Shown one piece after another: positions 16,658-26,995 of a stretch of DNA of 64,000 bases. The stretch is from Actinomadura meyerae. Lineage in GTDB: Bacteria > Actinomycetota > Actinomycetes > Streptosporangiales > Streptosporangiaceae. Position numbers and translations under genes: made by a program. Numbering within the stretch: the stretch's first letter is position 1; each line of letters opens with the position of its first letter. Where the stretch lies: NCBI RefSeq assembly GCF_900188445.1, contig NZ_FZOR01000013.1, positions 62,001-126,000 on the forward strand, written 5' to 3'. The notes beneath the pieces were generated by a model. It saw nothing but the letters and a program-made list of their open reading frames with translations. It did not search any database and was not told the DNA's origin.

Positions 16658-17055
16658 GCCGTCGCCGTCCGGTCGGCGGGGACGGAGCGGGTGAGCATGT
16701 TCGCGGCGCGCATCCGCCCGTCGGCGGCGAACCGGCCGAAGAAGCAGACCTCGATCCGCAGGTCCTTGCCGCGCTGGTGGACGTGCAGGGTGTAGCGGGC
16801 GGCGATACGGTCGCCGTCGGCGAGGGCGTCGTGCACCTCCATCCGCGCGGTGGACCGGTCCTTGCGGACGGGCCGGGTGTGGGCGATGAGGGTGTCGCGG
16901 TCCATGCGGTGGCCGTCGGCGACCTGGACGATGTCGGGGGTGTGGTAGCGGTCGACGACCGCCGCCGGGTCGTCGTCGCCCAGCAGGTCCCGGGTGAAGG
17001 AGGTGTAGAAGTCGGCGATGAACCGCTCGGGGTCGGTGCCGGCGAGTGCGTGCAT
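16588..17055 (-). CDS. SnoaL/NTF2-like protein
   Basis: The protein has 155 residues. Residues 1-115 read as a SnoaL-like NTF2 fold (FIADFYTSFTRDLLGDDDPAAVVDRYHTPDIVQVADGHRMDRDTLIAH, then DGDRIAARYTLHVHQRGKDLRIEV). The last 35 residues are Pro/Ser-rich and overlap the HMA frame, so they look like a read-through tail after a lost stop codon or an indel. CGGAGC precedes the ATG by 3 nt. It is divergent from a TetR gene whose operator lies in the gap. Enzymatic role unknown. Confidence 0.72.
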   Translation of the reverse strand: MHALAGTDPERFIADFYTSFTRDLLGDDDPAAVVDRYHTPDIVQVADGHRMDRDTLIAHTRPVRKDRSTARMEVHDALADGDRIAARYTLHVHQRGKDLRIEVCFFGRFAADGRMRAANMLTRSVPADRTATAWPAGTAPPPSPRRSSASPASPP

Positions 17056-17082
17056 GGTGCTCCGCTGGTCGAGAACCGATAA

Positions 17083-17136
17083 CTCTTACACATCGTAAGA
17101 TATAGAAGGGCCGACAACTTTGACAAGGTGTAAGAG
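17083..17136. promoter_or_regulatory. Three operator half-sites between SnoaL-like and TetR genes
   Basis: TCTTAC-N5-GTAAGA (17084-17100) is a perfect dyad. CTCTTACAC (17083-17091) is also matched by its exact inverse GTGTAAGAG (17128-17136), which ends at the TetR ATG. The arrangement fits autoregulation of the divergent pair. Confidence 0.6.
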
Positions 17137-17751
17137 ATGACGTCTTCTCCGGCGGCCCGCCGCCGCGCGGACGCGCGCCGCAGCAGGGCCGCCATCCTGG
17201 ACGCCGCCGTCCGGATCCTGGACGAGCGGCCCGACGCGAGCCTGGGCGCGATCGCGGAGGCGGCGGGCGTGACCCGCCAGACCGTCTACGCCCACTTCTC
17301 CTCCCGCGAGCGGCTGCTGGCGGGCGTCGTCGAGCGGATCACCGAGGAGGTCGCCGCCGCGATGGACGCCGCCGCGCCCGACGAGGGGCCCGCCGCCGGC
17401 GCTCTGCTGCGGGTGCTGGACGCCGCCGAGCGGGCGGCCCGCCGCTCCCCCGCCCTGACGCGGCGGATCAGCGAGCTGCCGGCGGGGGCGGAGGCCGACC
17501 GCGACCGGCACCTGCCGGTCACCGACCGGATCGCGCGGGTGGTGGAGCGGGGCCGGCGCGGCGGCGAGTTCGACGACTCGCTGCCGCTGGACTGGCTGGT
17601 CTCGGTGATCGTCCGGCTCGCCCACGCCGCCGGCGAGGAGCGCGCGGCCGGGCGGATGGCGGACCGGGACGCCGCGCACGCCCTGCACGTCAGCGTCCTG
17701 CGGGTGCTCGGCGCGGCCGGCGCGGCGGAGGGCCGGCCGTCAGCGCGGTGA
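17137..17751 (+). CDS. TetR family transcriptional regulator
   Basis: The protein has 204 residues. The helix-turn-helix is at about 20-62 (AILDAAVRILDERPDASLGAIAEAAG, then VTRQTVYAHFSSRERLL), followed by a helical sensor domain. The ATG follows the GTGTAAGAG operator half-site directly. The likely target is the divergent SnoaL-like (and HMA) unit. Its 3' end overlaps the convergent AraC-type gene by 12 bp. Confidence 0.86.
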   Translation: MTSSPAARRRADARRSRAAILDAAVRILDERPDASLGAIAEAAGVTRQTVYAHFSSRERLLAGVVERITEEVAAAMDAAAPDEGPAAGALLRVLDAAERAARRSPALTRRISELPAGAEADRDRHLPVTDRIARVVERGRRGGEFDDSLPLDWLVSVIVRLAHAAGEERAAGRMADRDAAHALHVSVLRVLGAAGAAEGRPSAR

Positions 17752-18279
17752 GCGCGAGGCGGCGGGGCGCCGCCGGGTCCTGACGGGCCTGGTCACCTGC
17801 TTCTCCAGGCACGACGGCATGCCGGTCGGCATGCCCGCCCCCGGCGCCGCACCGGCCCCGTCCACCTCATCCCCCGTATCCCCCGTATCCGCCTTGTCCG
17901 TGTCATCGGCGGGGCGTGCGGGGGCGGCGGCGCGGCGCCGGTAGGCGCTGGGCGGCATCCCGACCAGCTCGGTGAAGCGGGTGCTGAAGGTGCCCAGGGA
18001 CGAGCAGCCGACCGCGAAGCACACCTCGGTGACGCTGAGGTCGCCGCGGCGCAGCAGCGCCATCGCCCGCTCGATCCGCCGCGTCATCAGGTAGCCGTAG
18101 GGCGACTCGCCGTAGGCGAGGCGGAACTGGCGGCTGAGGTGCCCGGCGGACATGTGCGCGCCGCGAGCGAGCGCCTCGACGTCCAGCGGCCGGGCGTACT
18201 CGCGGTCGATCCGGTCGCGGACCCGGCGCAGCCGCGCCAGGTCGCGCAGCCGCTGCGCCGGATCGGTGGTGCCTCTCAC
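17740..18279 (-). CDS. Short AraC-type transcriptional regulator
   Basis: The protein has 179 residues. The double helix-turn-helix of AraC proteins occupies about 25-125 (LDVEALARGAHMSAGHLSRQFRLAYGESPYGYLMTRRIERAMALLRRGDLSVTEVCFAVGCSSLGTFSTRF). There is no sensor domain; a disordered Asp/Gly/Ala-rich tail follows. The GTG at 18279 is preferred because it precedes the conserved part closely, but the frame opens further upstream. It is 58 nt after the UvrA-like stop on the same strand. Confidence 0.8.
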   Translation of the reverse strand: MRGTTDPAQRLRDLARLRRVRDRIDREYARPLDVEALARGAHMSAGHLSRQFRLAYGESPYGYLMTRRIERAMALLRRGDLSVTEVCFAVGCSSLGTFSTRFTELVGMPPSAYRRRAAAPARPADDTDKADTGDTGDEVDGAGAAPGAGMPTGMPSCLEKQVTRPVRTRRRPAASRSPR

Positions 18280-18337
18280 CTGGACGATCCTGCCACACGG
18301 CCCTGCCACACGGCCGCCGGGCGCCGCCGGGCCCGGC

Positions 18338-20728
<2,391 letters not shown>

Positions 20729-20871
20729 CGTGTCTCCATCTGGTCGGGCGGGGCCGCGTCCGCGTTCCCCCGTCGGGTCGCCCGGCTCGATCCGCTCAGT
20801 CGCGAAGGATATGCCGGGCCGGCCTGCCGCCACGCTATCGGCGGCCACCGACAGACGGCTTCTCGATTCCT

Positions 20872-20898
20872 GACCGCCCGCCCCCTCGGCGGGCGGTC
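20872..20898. other. Stem-loop in the uvrA-like/histidine kinase intergenic region
   Basis: GACCGCCCGC (20872-20881) pairs perfectly with GCGGGCGGTC (20889-20898). Since the flanking genes are divergent this is not an ordinary terminator and may be regulatory. Confidence 0.4.
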
Positions 20899-20925
20899 GC
20901 GGGGCCGTCCTCGGGCGGAGCGGAC

Positions 20926-20941
20926 ACCGACTTTGGTCGGT
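20926..20941. promoter_or_regulatory. Dyad upstream of the two-component operon
   Basis: ACCGAC (20926-20931), TTTG, GTCGGT (20936-20941) is a perfect 6-bp dyad ending 36 bp before the kinase start. A LuxR/NarL-type response regulator could bind it for autoregulation; this is inferred from position. Confidence 0.45.
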
Positions 20942-20977
20942 GCCGCCGCCGGGCGGGCCGCGGCTAGCCTGTGCCCG

Positions 20978-22240
20978 GTGGACGAGGTGACGTTCGGGCA
21001 GGTGGGCACGGTCTCGGTGGACAGGGGTCCGGTCGACGGGGGTCCGGTCGACGGGGGTCCGGTCGACGGGGGTCCGCCGCGCAGGGCGGCCGGGGCGGTG
21101 ATCGTGTTCGCGGTGACGGCCGTCCTGGCGGCCCTGACGATGTGGGGGCGGCCGGGGACCGGCGGGAGCCCGGCGCTGGACGCGGCGGCCGGCGCGGTGG
21201 CGTGCCTGGCGGCGCCGCTGCTGCTGTGGCGGCCGGTGCCGGCCGCGCTGGCGCTGGGCGTCCTCGCGGCGCTGTCCCCGGCGGCGACGCCCGCGGCGAG
21301 CATGGGGGTGCTGCAGGTCGCGCAGCGGCGGCCGTTCCCGGTGGCGGCGGCGGTCGGCGCGGCGGGCGTGGCCGGGCACGTGGCGCAGGGGTGGTGGCGG
21401 CCGAGCGGCGGGATCTCCTTCGGCTGGTGGCTGCTGCTGGTCGCGCTCGCCTACGGCGCGCTGGTCGGGTGGGGGGCGCTGGCGCGGGCGCGGCGGGCGC
21501 TGGTGGCGTCGCTGCGCGAGCGCGCCCGCCGCGCCGAGGCCGAGCAGGGCCGCCGGGTCGCCGAGGCGCGGATGGCCGAGCGGACCCGGATCGCGCGGGA
21601 GATGCACGACGTCCTGGCGCACCGGCTGTCGCTGCTGGCCACCTACGCGGGGGCGCTGGAGTACCGTCCCGACGCGCCGCCGGAGAAGCTCGCGCAGGCG
21701 GCGGGGGTGGTCCGCGCCGGGGTGCACCAGGCACTGGAGGAGCTCCGCGAGGTGATCCTGCTGCTGCGCGCCGACCAGCCCGAAAGGGACGGCGAGGGCG
21801 GGCCGGACGGCGGGCGGGGCCGGCCGCAGCCCGCGCTGGCGGACGTGCCCCGGCTGCTGGAGGAGTCGCGGGCCGCGGGCGGGCGGGTGGAGCTGCGCGA
21901 CGGGGTCGCCGGCGCGGGGGACGCGCCGCCGGCGGCGGGCCGCGCCGCGTACCGGGTGGTCCAGGAGGCGCTGACCAACGCGCGCAAGCACGCCGCGGGC
22001 GAGCCCGTGCGGGTGGTCCTGGAGGGTGGTCCGGGCGACGGGCTGGTCGTCGACGTCCGCAACCCGCTGGCCGCGGGCGGCGCCGATTCCCCGGCGTCGG
22101 GCGGCGCCGGCGCGCTGCCGGGCAGCGGGACGGGCCTGGTCGGGCTGACCGAGCGGGTCCGGCTGGCCGGCGGGCGCCTGGACCACGAGGCCGCGGCGGG
22201 CGAGTTCCGGCTGCGCGCCTGGCTACCATGGCCGGCGTGA
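20978..22240 (+). CDS. Two-component sensor histidine kinase (HisKA_3, NarL-type)
   Basis: This is a 420-residue membrane kinase. A short N-terminal GPVDG repeat (residues about 17-33) precedes about five hydrophobic helices (40-175), then a DHp helix with phospho-acceptor H210 in REMHDVLAHRLS. The ATPase domain has an N box (VVQEALTNARKHA) and a G box (GTGLVGLTERV). The GTG start was chosen as the first start after the stem-loop. It overlaps the response regulator gene by 13 bp, giving coupled translation. The signal sensed by the membrane region is unknown. Confidence 0.88.
   Translation: MDEVTFGQVGTVSVDRGPVDGGPVDGGPVDGGPPRRAAGAVIVFAVTAVLAALTMWGRPGTGGSPALDAAAGAVACLAAPLLLWRPVPAALALGVLAALSPAATPAASMGVLQVAQRRPFPVAAAVGAAGVAGHVAQGWWRPSGGISFGWWLLLVALAYGALVGWGALARARRALVASLRERARRAEAEQGRRVAEARMAERTRIAREMHDVLAHRLSLLATYAGALEYRPDAPPEKLAQAAGVVRAGVHQALEELREVILLLRADQPERDGEGGPDGGRGRPQPALADVPRLLEESRAAGGRVELRDGVAGAGDAPPAAGRAAYRVVQEALTNARKHAAGEPVRVVLEGGPGDGLVVDVRNPLAAGGADSPASGGAGALPGSGTGLVGLTERVRLAGGRLDHEAAAGEFRLRAWLPWPA
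21026..21075 (+). repeat. 15-bp tandem repeat inside the kinase gene
   Basis: About 3.3 copies of a 15-bp unit (GGTCCGGTCGACGGG) encode the GPVDG repeat near the kinase N-terminus. Perfect copies point to recent slippage. Confidence 0.85.
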
Positions 22241-22890
22241 CCCCTCCCCTGCGCGTGCTGATCGTGGACGACGACGCGCTCGTCCGCGCCGGGCTGTCGA
22301 TGATGCTGGACGGGGCGGGCGGCATCACCGTCGCCGGGGAGGCCGCCGACGGCGCCGAGGTGCCCGCGGCCGCCGACGCGCACGCGCCCGACGTGGTGCT
22401 GATGGACCTGCGGATGCCGCGCGTCGACGGGATCACCGCGACCCGCCGGCTGCGGGCCCGGCCGAACCCGCCCGAGGTCATCGTGCTGACGACGTTCGAC
22501 TCCGACGAGGACATCCTGCGCGCGCTGCGCGCCGGCGCGGGCGGGTTCCTGCTGAAGGACACCCCGCCCGGCCGGATCGTCGAGGCGGTGCAGCGGGTCG
22601 CCGCCGGCGACCCGATCCTGTCGCCGAGCGTCACCCGCCGCCTGATGGACCGCGCCGCGACCGAGGCGGGCGCGCACCAGCGGGCCCGCGCGGCGCTCGC
22701 CCGGCTCAGCCCCCGCGAGAACGAGGTGGCGCTGGAGATCGCGCGGGGCCGGTCCAACGCCGACATCGCCTCGGCGCTGTTCATGAGCCTGGCGACGGTG
22801 AAGGCGCACGTGTCCAGCGTCCTGACCAAGCTGGACCTGGACAACCGCACCCAGATCGCGCTGCTGGTCCACGACGCCGGCCTGGTCTGA
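22228..22890 (+). CDS. LuxR/NarL-family response regulator
   Basis: The protein has 220 residues. The receiver domain has acidic residues D14-D16, phospho-acceptor D60 (VVLMDLRMP) and a KD pair (LLKDTPPG). The C-terminal LuxR helix-turn-helix reads LSPRENEVALEIARGRSNADIASALFMSLATVKAHVSSVLTKL. Its start lies within the kinase 3' end. Together they form a cognate pair; the dyad upstream of the kinase is a candidate target site. Confidence 0.92.
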   Translation: MAGVTPPLRVLIVDDDALVRAGLSMMLDGAGGITVAGEAADGAEVPAAADAHAPDVVLMDLRMPRVDGITATRRLRARPNPPEVIVLTTFDSDEDILRALRAGAGGFLLKDTPPGRIVEAVQRVAAGDPILSPSVTRRLMDRAATEAGAHQRARAALARLSPRENEVALEIARGRSNADIASALFMSLATVKAHVSSVLTKLDLDNRTQIALLVHDAGLV

Positions 22891-23031
22891 CCGCCTGGTC
22901 CGGCCGCCCCGCCCGTCCGACGGCCCCTCCTCGCACGCCGGGCTCGCGGGCGGGCGGGCCGTGCTGCCGTGCGACCGTGCGGGCGGAAAACCGGTTGGTG
23001 GGAGCGGGGACGGTCCCTTACAACGGTCGGC

Positions 23032-23820
23032 ATGCTCCGCAAGTACCCCCGGACCCCGCACATCGCGGGCTCGCGTCTCCAGCCCGGCGACCACGACCTG
23101 GCCGCGGCGCCGTTCGCGGAGATCGCCGGGCGGTACCTGGTGGTGGAGGAGAAGCTCGACGGCGCCAACGCCGGCATCAGCTTCACCGCCGAGGGCGCGC
23201 TGCGGCTGCAGAGCCGCGGCCACTACCTGACCGGCGGGCCCCGCGAGCGGCAGTTCGGGCCGCTGAAGGCGTGGGCGGCGTCGGTCCAGCACGTCCTGCG
23301 CGAACGCCTGGGCGACCGGTACGTGCTGTACGGGGAGTGGCTGTACGCCAAGCACACCGTCTTCTACGACGCGCTCCCCCACTACTTCTGCGCGTTCGAC
23401 GTGCTGGACCTCGCCGACGGGACGTTCCTGTCGACCGAGCGGCGCGCGGAGCTGCTGGCCGGGGCGCCTGTGGTGCCGGTGCCGGTCCTGCACGAGGGCC
23501 CGCTGCCGGACCTGGAGGCGCTGACGGCGCTGGCGGGCCCGTCGACGTGCCGGACCCCTCGGTGGCGGGACGCGCTGCGCGCGGCGGCGGTCGCGGGCGG
23601 CGCCGACCCCGACCGCGTCGCCGAGGAGACCGACTCCTGCGAGGAGATGGAGGGCCTCTACATCAAGGTGGAGGAGGACGGCAGGACGGTCGGCCGCTAC
23701 AAGTGGGTCCGGGCGAGCTTCCTGACCGCGATCCTGGACGCCGGCACCCACTGGCTGGACCGGCCCATCGTCGCCAACGGCCTGGCGGACCCGGAGGTGC
23801 TGTATGCGGGTGTTCGATGA
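23032..23820 (+). CDS. RNA ligase (Rnl-type nucleotidyltransferase)
   Basis: This is a 262-residue single-domain ATP-dependent ligase. Motif I KLDG has the adenylated Lys at K41 (EEKLDGANAG), followed by VLYGEWLYAKHT (motif III region), EGLYIKVEEDG (motif IV) and YKWVR (motif V). The ATG at 23032 starts the conserved part; a GTG at 22969 is an alternative. There is no DNA-ligase OB domain, so joining of nicked or broken RNA is favoured. It overlaps the HD-Pnk gene by 17 bp, which places sealing and end-healing enzymes in one transcript. Confidence 0.85.
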   Translation: MLRKYPRTPHIAGSRLQPGDHDLAAAPFAEIAGRYLVVEEKLDGANAGISFTAEGALRLQSRGHYLTGGPRERQFGPLKAWAASVQHVLRERLGDRYVLYGEWLYAKHTVFYDALPHYFCAFDVLDLADGTFLSTERRAELLAGAPVVPVPVLHEGPLPDLEALTALAGPSTCRTPRWRDALRAAAVAGGADPDRVAEETDSCEEMEGLYIKVEEDGRTVGRYKWVRASFLTAILDAGTHWLDRPIVANGLADPEVLYAGVR

Positions 23821-24928
23821 GCTGTGCCCGGCGCCGCCGCACTGGACGGTGCCGTGGGACCGGCTCCGGGACGCGTTCTCGTGGGTGCGGGACATGTCCG
23901 GCGTCCCGCAGGATCCCGTCCACCACGGCGAGGGCGACGTCGAGACCCACACCCGGATGGCGTGCGAGGCGCTGGCGTCGCTGCCGCAGTGGCGGGCCCG
24001 CCCGCACGGCGAGCGGGTGCGGCTGTTCACCGCGGTGCTGATGCACGACGTCGCCAAGCCGCACTGCACCGCGCTGGACGGCGACGGCCGCGTCACCTCG
24101 CACGGCCACTCCCGGCGCGGCGACCTGATGGTGCGGCGGATCCTGTGGGAGCTGGGCGCGCCGATCGGCTGGCGCGAGCACGTCGCGGCGCTGGTGCGCC
24201 ACCACCAGGTGCCGTTCTGGGCGCTGGAGCGCCCCGACCTGCAGCAGATCGCGTTCCGGGCGAGCCTGCTGGCCCGCAACGACGACCTGGTGCTGCTGGC
24301 GTCGGCCGACATCCTCGGGCGGATCTGCTCCGACACCGCGGAGATGCTGGACAACGCCGCCCTGTACGGGGAGTACTGCGCGGAGCTGGACTGCCTGGAC
24401 GCGCCGCGGGAGTTCCCGTCCGACCATGCCCGGTTCTGGTATTTCCGCAAGCCCGGCCGCGACCCCGGCTACGCCGCGTTCGACGACACCCGCTGCACCA
24501 TGACGGTGCTGTCGGGGCTGCCGGGGGCGGGCAAGGACCACTGGATCGCCGCGCACCGCCCGGACGTGCCGGTGGTGAGCCTGGACCGGCTCCGCGCCGA
24601 GATGGGCGTGGCGCCCTCGGGGGACCAGCGGCCGGTGGCCGCCGCCGCGCACGAGGCGGCCCGGGGGCACCTGCGCGCCGGCCGGTCGTTCGTGTGGAAC
24701 GCCACCAACGTGTCGCGGCAGCAGCGGGAGGCGTGCACGGGGCTGGCCGCCCGGTACCGGGCGCGGGTGGAGATCGTCGCGGTGGAGGCGCCGCCGGGGG
24801 TGGTCCGCGACCGCAACCGGGCGCGTCCGGCGCCGGTGCCGGACGGGGTCCTGGACCGGCTGGTGCGCCGCTGGGAGACCCCCGACCCGACCGAGGCGCA
24901 CCGCGTCGACTGGCTCACCACCGCCTGA
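23804..24928 (+). CDS. HD-Pnk: HD phosphohydrolase fused to polynucleotide 5'-kinase
   Basis: The protein has 374 residues. The N-terminal HD domain shows successive metal ligands (ETHTRM, LMHDVAKPH, VRHHQVPF, SADILG). The C-terminal P-loop kinase shows GLPGAGKDHW, VVSLDRLRAEMG and WNATNVSRQQRE, as in polynucleotide kinases. A Runella protein with this order (HD-Pnk) is known to be an end-healing enzyme with phosphoesterase and 5'-OH kinase activities. Overlap with the ligase gene supports an RNA repair role: the HD part would clear 2',3' ends, the kinase would phosphorylate 5'-OH, and the ligase would seal. Confidence 0.85.
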   Translation: MRVFDELCPAPPHWTVPWDRLRDAFSWVRDMSGVPQDPVHHGEGDVETHTRMACEALASLPQWRARPHGERVRLFTAVLMHDVAKPHCTALDGDGRVTSHGHSRRGDLMVRRILWELGAPIGWREHVAALVRHHQVPFWALERPDLQQIAFRASLLARNDDLVLLASADILGRICSDTAEMLDNAALYGEYCAELDCLDAPREFPSDHARFWYFRKPGRDPGYAAFDDTRCTMTVLSGLPGAGKDHWIAAHRPDVPVVSLDRLRAEMGVAPSGDQRPVAAAAHEAARGHLRAGRSFVWNATNVSRQQREACTGLAARYRARVEIVAVEAPPGVVRDRNRARPAPVPDGVLDRLVRRWETPDPTEAHRVDWLTTA

Positions 24929-25023
24929 CCGCCCGCGGCGCCCCTCCGGCCGCGACCGGCGATAATCGGGACGGTGATCGGGCCCGACCATGATCGAGGC
25001 CACGGCGAACGGCGGGAGGGCTC

Positions 25024-25773
25024 ATGGAGGGACGGGTGGCGCTGGTGACCGGCGCCGGGTCGGGCATCGGCGCGGCGGTCGCGGCCGCGCTCCTGGACGC
25101 GGGCTGGCGGGTGGCGCTCGCCGGGCGCCGCGCCGCCCCTCTGGAGGCGGCCGCCGCCGCGGCACCGGAGGGGGCGGCGGTGGCCGTCCCCGCCGACGTC
25201 ACCGACCCCGAGGCGGTGCGGGAGCTGTTCGCCGCCGTCGCCGGCCGGTGGGGGCGGCTGGACCTGCTGGTCAACAACGCCGGGGTGTTCGGCCGGTCCG
25301 CGCCCGTGCAGGACTACTCCCACCAGGAGTGGCGCGCGGTCGTCGACACCAACCTCACCGGCGCGTTCCTGTGCGCGCAGCAGGCGTTCCGGATGATGAA
25401 GGACCAGGACCCGCAGGGCGGGCGGATCATCAACAACGGGTCGCTGTCGGCGCACACGCCGCGGCCCCTCACCGTCGCCTACGCCGCCAGCAAGCACGCG
25501 GTGACCGGGCTGACCAAGGCGCTGTCGCTGGAGGGCCGCCCCTACCGGATCGCGTGCGGGCAGATCGACGTCGGCAACGCCGCCACCGATATGACCGGCG
25601 CGTTCTCCACCGGCACCGTGCAGGCGGACGGTTCGGTGAAGCCCGAGCCGGTGATGGACGTCCGCCACGTCGTCGACGCCGTCCTGTACATGGCGGGGCT
25701 TCCGCTGGAGGCCAACGTCCAGCAGATGACGGTGCTGGCCACGGCGATGCCGTCCTACGTCGGGCGCGGCTGA
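25024..25773 (+). CDS. SDR family oxidoreductase
   Basis: This is a 249-residue classical short-chain dehydrogenase. The cofactor site TGAGSGIG is at 9-16, then NNAGVFG, then a catalytic Ser-Tyr-Lys set ([18 protein letters not shown]). GGGAGGG lies just upstream of the ATG, and GATAAT at 24961-24966 is a possible -10 box. It is monocistronic between the RNA repair cassette and the envelope operon. Substrate unknown. Confidence 0.9.
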   Translation: MEGRVALVTGAGSGIGAAVAAALLDAGWRVALAGRRAAPLEAAAAAAPEGAAVAVPADVTDPEAVRELFAAVAGRWGRLDLLVNNAGVFGRSAPVQDYSHQEWRAVVDTNLTGAFLCAQQAFRMMKDQDPQGGRIINNGSLSAHTPRPLTVAYAASKHAVTGLTKALSLEGRPYRIACGQIDVGNAATDMTGAFSTGTVQADGSVKPEPVMDVRHVVDAVLYMAGLPLEANVQQMTVLATAMPSYVGRG

Positions 25774-25864
25774 CCCGGCCCCTGGACCGCGTCCTGGGAC
25801 CGCGCCGCGGGAGCGAGTCCCGCGGCGGCGCGGGGAGGGCGCCGCAGGCACGCCTGTGCACCCT

Positions 25865-25898
25865 TTGTCGGGGCCCGGACACGTTTAGCCGCCGACAA
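25865..25898 (+). promoter_or_regulatory. Stem-loop upstream of the envelope operon
   Basis: TTGTCGG (25865-25871) pairs with CCGACAA (25892-25898) around a 20-nt loop. GTTT inside it followed after 14 nt by GGGGAAC distantly resembles a stress (SigB-like) promoter. Either transcript end of the SDR gene or regulation of the operon is possible. Confidence 0.35.
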
Positions 25899-25951
25899 GG
25901 GGGAACGCCACCTTCGAGCGTCGGAACGAACGCGGAGGGGGCCTGAAGGCG

Positions 25952-26473
25952 ATGAGCATCGTGCGGCAGACGCATGACGGCGAGGCGGCGGCCGAGGGCA
26001 TGGGCGCGCACCGCGTGGACCCCGCCCACGCGGACGGGGCCCGCGCGGCGGACGGGGCCCGGGCACCGGAGTTCCCGTCCCGGCGCACGGAGGCGGGGAC
26101 GGGCGAGCTGGTGCGGCAGGCCGCGCAGCAGGTCTCGGACCTGACCCGCGCCGAGATCCGGCTGGCGGCCGCCGAGCTGAAGACCAAGGTCCGGCACGCC
26201 GGCACCGGCGCCGGGATGTTCGGCGGCGCGGCGCTGGTCGCGCTGTACGGGATGGGCGCGCTGCTGGCCGCGGCGATCGCGGCGATCGCGCTGGCGCTGC
26301 CGGTGTGGGCGGCGGCGCTGATCATCGGCGGGTTCCTGATGCTGGTGGCCGGGGTGCTGGCCCTGCTGGGCCGGTCGCAGACCCGGCGCGCCGCGCCGGC
26401 CAAGCCGGAGGCGGCCATGGACGGCGCGCGGCAGGCCGTGGCCGAACTGAAGGAGAGGGCGACGCACCGATGA
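25952..26473 (+). CDS. Actinobacterial holin-X (phage holin superfamily III-like) membrane protein
   Basis: The protein has 173 residues. A polar tail (1-50) is followed by an amphipathic segment (GELVRQAAQQVSDLTRAEIRLAAAELKTKVRHAG) and two membrane helices (about 88-145), the layout of the putative holin-X family PF07332. Despite the name, these occur chromosomally without prophages. GGAGGGGG precedes the ATG by about 12 nt. The stop codon overlaps the next start (ATGA), so the two are coupled. Confidence 0.85.
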   Translation: MSIVRQTHDGEAAAEGMGAHRVDPAHADGARAADGARAPEFPSRRTEAGTGELVRQAAQQVSDLTRAEIRLAAAELKTKVRHAGTGAGMFGGAALVALYGMGALLAAAIAAIALALPVWAAALIIGGFLMLVAGVLALLGRSQTRRAAPAKPEAAMDGARQAVAELKERATHR

Positions 26474-26931
26474 CGGTTCAGGGCAGGCACGGAGCCGAGG
26501 CCGCCACCGAGGAGCTGCGCCAGGAGGTCGACCGGGCGCGCCACGAGCTCGGCGACACCGTCGAGCTGCTGGCCGCCAAGGCGGACGTGAAGGCGCTGGC
26601 CCGGGAGAAGGCCGAGCAGGCCAGGGTCCGGGCGCGGGACGCGGCGGCGTCGGCGTGGCAGGCGGCGGGCTCGGAGCAGGCGATGGCGCGGCTGCGGCTG
26701 GGCGGCGCGGTGGCCGTCTCGGCGGGCGCGGTGGGCGCGGCGGCGCTGTGGGTGCGGCGCCGGCGGGCGTCGTCGCGGCCGGTGCTGGGGCCGGTGCCGG
26801 GGCGGATGGCGCGGTCGATGTCGTGGCGGACGGCGCGGCGTTCGGGGCCGGTGCGGATGGGGCCGGTGCGGTTGCGGTTCACGGCCGGGCAGCGCCGCGC
26901 GGTGAAGGTGCGGCGCGGCAAGCGCCACTGA
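26470..26931 (+). CDS. DUF3618 family membrane protein
   Basis: The protein has 153 residues. The DUF3618 signature is at about 12-55 (TEELRQEVDRARHELGDTVELLAAKADVKALAREKA), with a single hydrophobic helix at about 76-96 and a very basic tail. The start overlaps the holin-X stop by 4 bp. DUF3618 with holin-X is a recurrent actinobacterial pair, probably a small envelope complex. Molecular role unknown. Confidence 0.85.
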   Translation: MTVQGRHGAEAATEELRQEVDRARHELGDTVELLAAKADVKALAREKAEQARVRARDAAASAWQAAGSEQAMARLRLGGAVAVSAGAVGAAALWVRRRRASSRPVLGPVPGRMARSMSWRTARRSGPVRMGPVRLRFTAGQRRAVKVRRGKRH

Positions 26932-26995
26932 CCCCCGGGGGGGCCGCCCTCCCCGGGACAGGCCCCCGTCCAGACGATCCGGTGAGAGGATCAGC

